From the NCBI GenBank assembly GCA_021741585.1, contig JAIOXN010000001.1, forward strand, positions 434,001 through 498,000: a DNA stretch of 64,000 nt, read 5' to 3'. The notes under the pieces are model-generated. The model saw only the letters and a program-made list of their open reading frames with translations. It was not told the origin of the DNA and made no database searches. The position numbers and the translations under genes were made by a program. Shown here piece after piece: positions 1-7,751 of this stretch. Position 1 is the stretch's first letter. Each line of letters begins with the position of its first letter. This DNA comes from Aquiluna sp. Lineage in GTDB: Bacteria; Actinomycetota; Actinomycetes; Actinomycetales; Microbacteriaceae.

Positions 1-481
1 TATTGGCTGGGTCCGAGCAGGTGACACCGCGACCACAAATGTGATTGCCGACGAGGCAAGTTTCGGAGCGACGGTCAGAACCTTCTCCGAAAAAAACACC
101 AAGTTGCTTCACGAATTGGCTCCAGAACTTATTCACTCGATTGCCAAAGGCTACGGAGTGACCGCAGAGGTTGAGTTTTCCCGAGCCACAAAAGTCCTAA
201 TGAATGACCCTCAGGCCATCACAAAGGTGGAGAAGGTGGCAAAAGAACTCGTGGGTGAGGTCGGCTATCAAACCATGGCCACACCCATTGCCGGCGGCGA
301 GGACTTTGCTTCGATCGTGGCAGAAGTACCAGGGGCTTTTGTTTTTGTTGGTGCTTGCCCACCGGATATTGATTACACAACCGCACCAACAAACCACAGC
401 GCCAAGGCCAAGTTTGATGATTCGGTATTGCCTTTGTGTTCAGCACTTTTGGCTGGCCTTGCTCTTGAGCATTTGGGCTAA
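1..481 (+). CDS. M20 family amidohydrolase, C-terminal part (5' end outside window)
   Basis: The reading frame is open from base 2 and enters from outside the window, so only the last ~159 residues are visible. They match the end of an M20D metal-dependent amidohydrolase (hippurate or IAA-amino-acid hydrolase type): a conserved GGEDFA block followed by VPGAFVFVGA, an N-H-S context near residue 137 and FDD close to the C-terminus. Family members hydrolyse N-acylated amino acids in the cytoplasm with two metal ions; the metal-binding N-terminal half cannot be checked here. The GTG at 41 is internal and should not be taken as a start. The substrate cannot be predicted. Confidence 0.85.
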   Translation, partial: IGWVRAGDTATTNVIADEASFGATVRTFSEKNTKLLHELAPELIHSIAKGYGVTAEVEFSRATKVLMNDPQAITKVEKVAKELVGEVGYQTMATPIAGGEDFASIVAEVPGAFVFVGACPPDIDYTTAPTNHSAKAKFDDSVLPLCSALLAGLALEHLG

Positions 482-570
482 AGTTACCTTTGGTTACTAA
501 CCATGTTGCCCACTGGCGTGCAATAGCTCATTATTAGCTTGAACTTCTTCCCACGACAAAGGAACTGACA

Positions 571-1866
571 ATGACTGATGCAGCAAACTGGGGCTTTGAG
601 ACCACCCAGATTCACGCAGGTGCAACTAGCGATCCAGCCACCAACGCAAGAGCGGTGCCGATCTACAAGACAACTGCCTACACCTTCAACTCCGCCGAGC
701 ACGCTCGCAACCTCTTTGGTTTAGCGGAATTCGGAAACATTTACACCCGCATCATGAACCCAACCCAGGATGTTGCCGAGAAGCGCATTGCTGCTCTTGA
801 GGGCGGAACTGCTGCCCTTTTGTTGGCCTCTGGCCAGGCGGCTGAAACCTTCGCAATCCTCAACATTGCTGAAGCCGGAGACCACATTGTTTCTTCTTCA
901 ACTCTTTATGGCGGAACATACAACCTCTTCAAGTACACCCTTGCAAAGCTTGGAATTGAGACCACCTTTGTTGAGGACCAGGACAATGAAGCAGAGTGGC
1001 AGGCAGCCGTTAGGCCAAACACCAAGCTGTTCTTTGCAGAGACCATTGGTAACCCTAAGGTGTCAATTCTTGACATCAAGAAGGTGGCAGATGTTGCTCA
1101 CAAAAATGGTGTTCCGCTGATTGTTGACAACACCGTTGCCACACCGTTTTTGATTAAGCCTTTGGAGCACGGTGCCGACATCGTGGTTCACTCAGCAACC
1201 AAATTCCTTGGCGGCCACGGCACCGTGGTTGCAGGCGCAATTGTTGATGGCGGCAAGTTTGCTTGGTCCAAATCAGACAAGTTCCCAGGACTAACCCAGC
1301 CAGACCCTAGCTACCACGGCGTTGTATACACCGATGCCCTTGGTGACGGAATTGCCTACATCATCAAGGCCCGCGTTCAGCTTTTGCGTGACATTGGTGC
1401 TGCGGTTTCTCCAGACACCGCATTCTCGCTGATTCAGGGAATCGAAACACTAAGCCTTCGCATGGAGCGCCACGTTGAGAACGCCTCCAAAATTGCGACC
1501 TGGCTAGAGGCTCACCCTCAGGTGTTGAGCGTGAACTACGCAGGTCTTGAATCTTCCAAGTACCACGCAGCCCAGAAGCACTACTCACCAAAGGGTGCAG
1601 GTGCGATTGTCTCCTTCGAGATCGCAGGTGGCGTTGATGCTGGAATCAAGTTTGTTGACGGTCTTGAGCTATTTAGTCACGTTGCCAACATTGGTGATGT
1701 CCGCTCACTTGTTATTCACCCAGCTTCAACGACCCACTCCCAGCTCAGCCCAGCTGACCTTGCCACCACAGGTGTAACTCCTGGATTGGTTAGGTTGTCG
1801 GTTGGTCTTGAGTCAGTTGCCGACTTGATCGCAGATCTAGAGCAAGGATTCTCGGCCGCTAAATAA
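571..1866 (+). CDS. metY: O-acetylhomoserine sulfhydrylase (aminocarboxypropyltransferase)
   Basis: 431-aa PLP enzyme of the Cys/Met metabolism family that makes homocysteine from O-acetylhomoserine and sulfide. The PLP lysine is K211 in HSATKFLGGHG; YTRIMNPT near residue 58 and ASGQAA near residue 86 are typical of the MetY branch. Length is normal for MetY, longer than MetB/MetC (about 380 aa). The start is ATG 571, behind AAAGGAA at 558-564. The stop overlaps the metX start by one base (TAATG), so translation of the two is probably coupled. Together they give direct sulfhydrylation, fed by sulfide. No riboswitch is visible in the 89-base leader. Confidence 0.95.
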   Translation: MTDAANWGFETTQIHAGATSDPATNARAVPIYKTTAYTFNSAEHARNLFGLAEFGNIYTRIMNPTQDVAEKRIAALEGGTAALLLASGQAAETFAILNIAEAGDHIVSSSTLYGGTYNLFKYTLAKLGIETTFVEDQDNEAEWQAAVRPNTKLFFAETIGNPKVSILDIKKVADVAHKNGVPLIVDNTVATPFLIKPLEHGADIVVHSATKFLGGHGTVVAGAIVDGGKFAWSKSDKFPGLTQPDPSYHGVVYTDALGDGIAYIIKARVQLLRDIGAAVSPDTAFSLIQGIETLSLRMERHVENASKIATWLEAHPQVLSVNYAGLESSKYHAAQKHYSPKGAGAIVSFEIAGGVDAGIKFVDGLELFSHVANIGDVRSLVIHPASTTHSQLSPADLATTGVTPGLVRLSVGLESVADLIADLEQGFSAAK

Positions 1867-3071
1867 TGGATTTCCAAATATCTGAAGACTCTGCTCCCTC
1901 GGAATTTATTTCCGAGGAGCAGCGTCGTCAGCTGGTTGGAAGACCACCCGCAACAGGCGCTTACATAATTGGTGACCCGGTTGGCCAGAGGAAGTTCTCG
2001 GATGTATTCGATCTCTCATTGGAATCCGGCGATGTTCTTAGAAACGCACGGCTTGCCTATGAGAGCTGGGGAGATCTAAACCGAGAGCGATCAAATGCGG
2101 TCTTGGTGCTGCATGCCCTAACAGGTGATTCTCACACCACTGGACCTTCTGGCGATGGCCATCCAACAGCAGGCTGGTGGAATGGCTTGATAGGTCCCGG
2201 GCTACCAATTGATACCGATAAGTACTTTGTCATTACCCCAAATGTTCTGGGTGGCTGCCAAGGTTCGACCGGGCCGAGCTCATTGGATCCATCCGGACGC
2301 GAGTACGGACCACGCTTCCCACAGCTCACAATCCGCGACCAGGCTAGAGCGTTTACCGCACTTGCAGACCAGCTTGAGATTAGGACTTGGAGCTGCATTA
2401 TTGGCGGTTCAATGGCCGGCATGCACGCCCTTGAAATGGTGATTGAGGACCCCGCAGTTACCAACAAGCTTGCGATTTTGGCAGCTCCGCCTTATTCCAC
2501 AGCGGATCAGATTGCGCTCAACACTGTGCAGCTTGAGGCGATTCGCTCGGACAGTAATTTTGCAGGTGGCGACTACTACGAGGCAAAGCCGGGTTTTGGC
2601 CCACACAAGGGCCTGGCATTAGCTAGGCGCATGGCGCTGTTAAATTACCGCTCTCCGGCTGAACTCAATGACCGCTTTGGAAGAAGCTGGCAGTCCAAGG
2701 TGAGCCCGCTGACTCAAAGCGGCAAGTATGCGGTTGAAAGTTATCTGGATTTCCACGGTAATAAGTTTGTACGCAGATTCGATGCCAATAGCTACATCAC
2801 CCTGGTTAGTGCAATGAATTCACACGATATCGGAAGAGATCGCGAAAGTGTTGAAAAGGCACTTTCCAGAATTACCTGTCCGACGCTTGTGTTGGGTGTG
2901 GATTCGGACCGATTGTTCCCAGTTTCCGGCCAAGAAATCATCGCGAATAGCATCTCCGGAGAACTCTATGGTGGCGAGTTGCAGGTAATTGAAAGTGAAT
3001 TTGGTCACGATGGTTTCTTGATTGAAATCGAGGAAGTCGGCTCGAGACTAAAAGGTCTTCTCGAGCTCTAA
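1866..3071 (+). CDS. metX: Homoserine O-acetyltransferase
   Basis: 401-aa alpha/beta-hydrolase-fold acyltransferase that activates homoserine with acetyl-CoA, the first committed step to methionine. The nucleophile elbow is GGSMAGMHAL with Ser182; the acid is in VLGVDSDRLFP and the base in EFGHDGFL near the C-terminus. LTGDSH near residue 85 and NVLGGCQGSTGPSS near residue 126 are family hallmarks. It starts on the A of the metY stop codon. Pairing with metY rather than metB supports acetyl-homoserine plus sulfide as the route. MetX and MetA are unrelated; this is clearly the MetX fold. Confidence 0.95.
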   Translation: MDFQISEDSAPSEFISEEQRRQLVGRPPATGAYIIGDPVGQRKFSDVFDLSLESGDVLRNARLAYESWGDLNRERSNAVLVLHALTGDSHTTGPSGDGHPTAGWWNGLIGPGLPIDTDKYFVITPNVLGGCQGSTGPSSLDPSGREYGPRFPQLTIRDQARAFTALADQLEIRTWSCIIGGSMAGMHALEMVIEDPAVTNKLAILAAPPYSTADQIALNTVQLEAIRSDSNFAGGDYYEAKPGFGPHKGLALARRMALLNYRSPAELNDRFGRSWQSKVSPLTQSGKYAVESYLDFHGNKFVRRFDANSYITLVSAMNSHDIGRDRESVEKALSRITCPTLVLGVDSDRLFPVSGQEIIANSISGELYGGELQVIESEFGHDGFLIEIEEVGSRLKGLLEL

Positions 3072-3080
3072 GCTGAACGC
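3069..3080 (+). promoter_or_regulatory. Candidate leaderless -10 box of the MFS gene
   Basis: TAAGCT (3069-3074) is followed by exactly six bases and then ATG 3081; there is no Shine-Dalgarno sequence. The box overlaps the metX stop codon. One member of the repeated TAnnnT-N6-start pattern described in the findings. Confidence 0.4.
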
Positions 3081-4244
3081 ATGTCGTTACTGCGCTCGAA
3101 GATTGCAACGTCCTTTTATTTTCTTTCTGGAGGCGGATCGCTTGCTCTCTGGGCAGTTCACATTCCTCTAATTCAGGAAAAAGTCGGAGTTGATTACTCG
3201 GCACTTGGCTTGCTTTTGATGATCAGTGGTCTCGGCGGTTTCCTTGCGATGCAAATTGCCGGCTGGATGGTTGATCACATAGGCGCTAGGACGACAACGA
3301 CGCTTGGTGGCATAACAATTGCCTTGAGCCTTTTAGGTCCGGCATTTGCAAGTTCACCATTTTGGTTAGGGCTAGCGATCTTTGGGATTGGCTTTGGGCT
3401 CTCTGCGGTGGATGTTCCAATGAATGCCGCAGCGCTCCAGGTTGAACGGGCAAACAAGAAACCTATTTTTACTTTCTTTCACCTGTTTTGGTCGCTCGGA
3501 GGATTGCTTGGTGCCGGAATCGGTTTTGTGACCATCGGAGCCGGGTTCACTCAAGAGCAAACCTTGGTTGTGGCGTGCATTGTTCTGGCCGCTCTGTCGA
3601 TTTTGCTTTCTGGTTGGCTGTTGCCAAACGAGCCGGTTGCCAACAGCGATGACAAGGTCGCGAACAAGGCATCCTCGAAAGCCAACCGCAGGGTGCTGGG
3701 TTTTGTGATTCTTGCTGGTCTGATGTCTGCTTCAGGAGCGCTCATCGAAGGCGTGGCTCAAGATTGGTCTGCACTTTATTTGAGCGACATTCAAGGAGTC
3801 AGTGTTTCACTTGCGGCTTGGGGTCTGGCAACCTTCAACATTGGAATGATTCTGGGTCGAATCTTTATCGATCGAATTGTTGAGAGACTTGGTCGCGGAT
3901 TTGTAATCCGCTGGGGCTCGCTACTGGCTGCAGGCGCAATCTTTGGTCAGGCGTTTTCAAACAGTTTCGAATTATCACTTTTGCTTTGGGCACTTTTGGG
4001 TCTTGGAATTTCAGGTGTGGTGCCTCAACTATTTGCAGCGGCCAGTGAAATTGGAGAATCTTCCCACTCTGGCAGAAACATGGCAAAGGTGGTTGGTATT
4101 ACCTATGCCGGTGGTCTTGCTGGTCCATCAATTATTGGTCTACTAACCAACTTCTTCCCACTGAATATTGCAATTGGCTGGGGAGTATTGCTCGGCCTAT
4201 TTGTCTTTCTCGCATACAAGAAACTGGAGAATCTTCCTAAATGA
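3081..4244 (+). CDS. MFS transporter (YbjJ/FucP-like)
   Basis: 387-aa integral membrane protein with about 12 hydrophobic segments and the MFS loop 2-3 motif reduced to GWMVDHIGARTTTT (about residues 60-73). A loop around residues 190-205 rich in Lys, Asn and Asp separates the two six-helix halves. VDVPMNAAALQVE in helix 4-5 resembles the YbjJ/sugar-type MFS branch. Substrate unknown. It follows metX by nine bases and overlaps the next gene by four (ATGA), so it is part of the same unit, but there is no sequence evidence that it moves a sulfur compound. Confidence 0.8.
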   Translation: MSLLRSKIATSFYFLSGGGSLALWAVHIPLIQEKVGVDYSALGLLLMISGLGGFLAMQIAGWMVDHIGARTTTTLGGITIALSLLGPAFASSPFWLGLAIFGIGFGLSAVDVPMNAAALQVERANKKPIFTFFHLFWSLGGLLGAGIGFVTIGAGFTQEQTLVVACIVLAALSILLSGWLLPNEPVANSDDKVANKASSKANRRVLGFVILAGLMSASGALIEGVAQDWSALYLSDIQGVSVSLAAWGLATFNIGMILGRIFIDRIVERLGRGFVIRWGSLLAAGAIFGQAFSNSFELSLLLWALLGLGISGVVPQLFAAASEIGESSHSGRNMAKVVGITYAGGLAGPSIIGLLTNFFPLNIAIGWGVLLGLFVFLAYKKLENLPK

Positions 4245-5314
4245 GCAAGCTTTTCACTCCCATCCAGATCCGCGACCTTGAAATCAAGAATCGGCTTTGG
4301 GTCGCTCCAATGTGCATGTATTCCTGCGAGAACCAGGATGGCGTCGTTGGTGAATTCCACCTCGTGCACCTTGGCGCGAGAGCCCTTGGTGGCGCAGGTC
4401 TAGTCATAGCGGAAGCAAGCGGCGTGAATCCAGCCGGCCGCATCACCCCGTGGTGCCCAGGCATCTGGAATCAACAGCAGGTTGGCGCCTGGAGCAAGGT
4501 GGTTGATTTCATCCACTCCCATGGTTCCAAGGCTGGAATCCAGCTTGCCCATGCCGGGCGAAAGGGCTCAACCCACCGAGAACAATCAGGGGCTGGTTCA
4601 ATTGAAGTTTCAAGCGGTGGTTGGGAAACCGTCTCCGCAACCGACCAAGCATTTCCGGGCTATGCAGCGCCTCGAAGACTTGGTGCTGCTGAAATTGCGG
4701 CGTTAGTTGAAGACTTTGCCAAAGCTGGGCGAAATGCAATTGAAGCTGGATTCGACGTCGTGGAGATTCACGCTGCCCACGGTTACCTCCTGCACCAATT
4801 CCTGTCCCCTCTAACAAACGACCGAACCGATGAGTATGGCGGATCCCTAGAAAATCGAGCAAGGCTATTGCTTGAGGTTGTCAAGGCGGTACGAGATGCG
4901 ATTGGCAATGCTCCGCTGTTGGTGCGCTTTAGTGCAACAGATTATGTTGAGGGCGGCTGGGACCAAGAGCAAACCAACCAGGTTGCTATTTGGTGCAAGC
5001 AACTGGGTGCTGACTTATTTGATATTTCTTCGGGAGGATTGGTCACCGGAGTGAAGATCCCCACCGGACCCGGATATCAGGTGACACTTGCCGAGAGCGC
5101 AAAAACTGCGACTGGGACAGCAGTTGCGGCAGTTGGGCAAATTACATCCGGGAAGCAGGCCGAGGAAATTTTGCAGCAAGGTTTGGTTGATGTGATCTTG
5201 GCTGGCCGAGAGTTCTTGAGGGATCCATTCTTTGGGCTACGCGCCGCTCATGAACTAGGTGAGAGCGTTTCCTGGCCTGTGCAATACTCTCGAGGTCAGT
5301 GGCCTAGCGCCTAG
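4241..5314 (+). CDS. NADH:flavin oxidoreductase, old yellow enzyme family (YqjM-like)
   Basis: 357-aa FMN enzyme with a TIM-barrel fold that reduces activated C=C bonds of enones and related electrophiles. APMCMYS near residues 22-28 carries the Cys25 and Tyr27 that mark the thermophilic-like YqjM class; HAGRKGS lies near residue 104; the substrate-binding His pair is in EIHAAHGYL near residue 170; NDRTDEYGGS follows. Starts at ATG 4241, overlapping the MFS stop by four bases. Its last 11 bases overlap the convergent CNNM gene. Physiological substrate unknown; detoxification of reactive electrophiles is a reasonable guess. Confidence 0.9.
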   Translation: MSKLFTPIQIRDLEIKNRLWVAPMCMYSCENQDGVVGEFHLVHLGARALGGAGLVIAEASGVNPAGRITPWCPGIWNQQQVGAWSKVVDFIHSHGSKAGIQLAHAGRKGSTHREQSGAGSIEVSSGGWETVSATDQAFPGYAAPRRLGAAEIAALVEDFAKAGRNAIEAGFDVVEIHAAHGYLLHQFLSPLTNDRTDEYGGSLENRARLLLEVVKAVRDAIGNAPLLVRFSATDYVEGGWDQEQTNQVAIWCKQLGADLFDISSGGLVTGVKIPTGPGYQVTLAESAKTATGTAVAAVGQITSGKQAEEILQQGLVDVILAGREFLRDPFFGLRAAHELGESVSWPVQYSRGQWPSA

Positions 5315-6341
5315 TTGCATCCTCGATTTCGCCAACAAGTTCCTCAATGATGTCCTCAAGGAAAAGGCAGCCGACCACTTCTCCTGAAGCTGAGAAGCTC
5401 CTCGCGATGTGAGCTCCTGCTTGCCTCATTTGAGCAAGTGCATCTTCAAGTTCTACAGACTCAGGAATCGAGATCATCGTGCGAAGCTTTCTTGAAGGCA
5501 GAACCTGACCTAGCTCGTCCTCTGATTGCGGCAAAGCATCTTTGAGGTGCCAGTAACCGACAATTTCGCCGTCTTCTTTGACAACCGGATAACGACTGAA
5601 GCCGTGTTCTGCAACCATCGCCTGCATGTCATTGGCGCTGGCATCAATATTCAGTGAGATCAAAGAGTCGACTGAAACCGCGACGTCCTTGACAATCTTC
5701 TCGGTGAATTCGAAGGTTTTGAAGATGGCACCGGAACCGTCTTGCAATACACCTTCCTTGGTGGATTCGGTGACAATGCCTTCCACCTCGTCAAGGGTGT
5801 AGGCGGTGTCGGCCTCGTCTCTTGGTTCAAATCTAAACAACCGCAGAATTCCGTTTGAAACCGCGTTCAACGTCCAAACAATCGGGCGAACCACAATTGC
5901 AACACCGTAAAGCATCGGGGTCAAAATCAATGCAGCTTTTTCCGGGATAGCAATTGAGATGTTCTTTGGAAGCATCTCCCCCAGCACCACGTGCAAGTAG
6001 GTGACCAAGATAAGCGCGATTGCAAATGCTGTGACCGAGGTTGTGGCCTCGGATAAACCAATTGCACCCAATGGTTTCTCCAGAAGGTGGTGGATCGCTG
6101 GCTCTGAAATTACCAAAATCAGGAGCGAGGAGACAGTAATGCCAAGTTGGGCGGTTGCCAGCATGAGCGAAACCTTTTCCATGCCCTTGAGGGTAATCTT
6201 GGCGGCTTTATTGCCGGCTAATGCCTTTGGTTCTACCTGAGCGCGACGAACCGAAATCACTGCGAATTCAGCCCCCACAAAGAATGCGTTAGATGCTAAG
6301 AGCACCACTAACCAGACTAGGCCCGCCAGATCACTGTTCAT
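5304..6341 (-). CDS. CNNM/HlyC-CorC family membrane protein (short form)
   Basis: 345 aa. The N-terminal DUF21 (CNNM) membrane domain (about residues 1-190, four hydrophobic segments) is followed by a CBS pair (about 200-340) containing HGFSRYPVVKEDGEIVGYWHLKD. It lacks the C-terminal CorC_HlyC domain of its neighbour. Family members (CNNM, MpfA, PaeA) are linked to divalent cation, mainly Mg2+, efflux or homeostasis; older 'hemolysin' names are misleading. Its start overlaps the end of the upstream paralogue by 11 bases, so the two are cotranscribed and may form a heterodimer. Confidence 0.85.
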   Translation of the reverse strand: MNSDLAGLVWLVVLLASNAFFVGAEFAVISVRRAQVEPKALAGNKAAKITLKGMEKVSLMLATAQLGITVSSLLILVISEPAIHHLLEKPLGAIGLSEATTSVTAFAIALILVTYLHVVLGEMLPKNISIAIPEKAALILTPMLYGVAIVVRPIVWTLNAVSNGILRLFRFEPRDEADTAYTLDEVEGIVTESTKEGVLQDGSGAIFKTFEFTEKIVKDVAVSVDSLISLNIDASANDMQAMVAEHGFSRYPVVKEDGEIVGYWHLKDALPQSEDELGQVLPSRKLRTMISIPESVELEDALAQMRQAGAHIARSFSASGEVVGCLFLEDIIEELVGEIEDATRR

Positions 6342-7638
6342 CGGGCATCTCCTGGGATATGAATTTCACCTTGTCGACTCTGCGACCATCCATTCGCATG
6401 ACTTTGAGAATTCCACCGGGGACCTCAACCTGATCTCCAGCACTAGGAATCTTTTCCAATTTGGCCATTAGGAAGCCGGATACAGTGTCGTAATCCTCAT
6501 CCTCGGCGATTTCCAGGCCGTATTCGGTTAGCTCTCCAGGTCGAGTCAGGCCGCTAAAGCTAAGCGAACCATCGGCATATTTCTGGACTCCGGACCTTGA
6601 TCGATCGTGCTCATCTGCAAGCTCACCGACGAGCTCTTCAACTGCATCCTCGAGGGTTGCGATACCCGCGGTGCCGCCATACTCATCAATCACAATTCCA
6701 AACTGCAGGCCCCTGCCACGAAGTTCCAGGATAAGGCGATCAAGCGACATGGTCTCTGGAACTCGAATCGGTTCAACCATCAGTGCACTCACCGGCACCG
6801 AAGAGCGTCGTTCAAATGGAATAGAAATTGCGCGCTTGAGGTGGACAACACCCACGACATCATCGGTGTCTTCGCCGGTGACCGGGAAACGCGAGTGGCC
6901 GGTTTTTCTCGAGAGCTCAATCAAATCACTGGCAAATGCCTCTTTTTCCAAAGAGAACATCTTTGGCCTTGGGGTCATGATGTCGCTTGCGGTGAGCGAA
7001 GACATTGAAATTGTTTTTTCCAGAAGCGCTGCGGTGTCTTTTTCCAAAGAACCTAAATGAGCGCTTCTTCTAACTAAGGATGCCAACTCTTCGGCAGAGC
7101 GAGCACTCGATAGCTCTTCTTTTGGTTCGATTCCAAAGAGTCGAACAAGGGCATTTCCATTTGAGTTAAGCAACCACACCAATGGCTTGAAGACAAAGGA
7201 GAAGGCCATCTGGAAGCCAATGACGATCTTGAGGACCTTGATTGGAGAGCTCAATGCCATATTCTTGGGCACCAGTTCGCCAATCAAGAACGAAAACAGA
7301 GTTGCAATGGTCATCGCAAACACGATTGCCAGGACTGAAATCGTGCTTTCTTCTAAGCCGAATCCGCTAAGCCATGGAGTAGCCATCCGAGTCAAAGCGG
7401 GCTCTGCGAAGAATCCGGTCAGCAAAGTAGTGAGAGTAATACCCAACTGTGCTGCCGATAGGTGGGTAGAAGTTTTTGCAATGGCGCGGATTGGAAGGTC
7501 TAGACCCTTTGCTCCGGATTCGCGAAGTGCTTCAAGCTCGATGCGCTCGGTGTTGATAAGCGAGAACTCTGAGGCCACAAAGAGGCCGGTGCCAATAGTT
7601 AGCAAAACGCCAAAAGTAAGCAGCACGATATCGCTCAT
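6331..7638 (-). CDS. CNNM/HlyC-CorC family transporter (full-length form)
   Basis: 435 aa: DUF21 membrane domain (about residues 1-195), CBS pair (about 205-330) with SDIMTPRPKMFSL at its start and KTGHSRFPVTG inside, then a CorC_HlyC domain (about 345-430). DEYGGTAGIATLEDAVEELVG at the end of the CBS region is highly typical of the family. Probable role: membrane transport or homeostasis of Mg2+ or Co2+. First gene of a two-gene minus-strand unit, with a 113-base divergent region shared with kgd. Start ATG 7638 has no clear ribosome binding site. Confidence 0.85.
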   Translation of the reverse strand: MSDIVLLTFGVLLTIGTGLFVASEFSLINTERIELEALRESGAKGLDLPIRAIAKTSTHLSAAQLGITLTTLLTGFFAEPALTRMATPWLSGFGLEESTISVLAIVFAMTIATLFSFLIGELVPKNMALSSPIKVLKIVIGFQMAFSFVFKPLVWLLNSNGNALVRLFGIEPKEELSSARSAEELASLVRRSAHLGSLEKDTAALLEKTISMSSLTASDIMTPRPKMFSLEKEAFASDLIELSRKTGHSRFPVTGEDTDDVVGVVHLKRAISIPFERRSSVPVSALMVEPIRVPETMSLDRLILELRGRGLQFGIVIDEYGGTAGIATLEDAVEELVGELADEHDRSRSGVQKYADGSLSFSGLTRPGELTEYGLEIAEDEDYDTVSGFLMAKLEKIPSAGDQVEVPGGILKVMRMDGRRVDKVKFISQEMPDEQ

Positions 7639-7662
7639 TGCGTTATCGCCTTGATTCTGTGT

Positions 7663-7693
7663 TTGTCATGCTCCATTTCACAACAACTATAGG
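7663..7693 (+). promoter_or_regulatory. Candidate kgd promoter
   Basis: TTGTCA (7663-7668) and TATAGG (7688-7693) resemble -35 and -10 boxes, with a rather long 19-base spacer, in the divergent region before kgd. A ribosome binding site AAAGGGG (7741-7747) precedes the GTG start at 7752. Suggestive only. Confidence 0.3.
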
Positions 7694-7751
7694 GCTTTTC
7701 TGGGGGTAGACTTTTAGGCGGTCAGCTTGGTTTTTCGTTCAAAGGGGCACC

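Noticed and set aside
482-570. Possible SAM riboswitch in the metY leader
   Set aside because: The 89 bases before metY contain no recognisable SAM aptamer core, no strong hairpins and no terminator; only a ribosome binding site can be supported.
7187-7654. 155-aa plus-strand ORF opposite the CNNM gene
   Set aside because: A shadow frame of the conserved minus-strand gene, without a ribosome binding site or recognisable domain.
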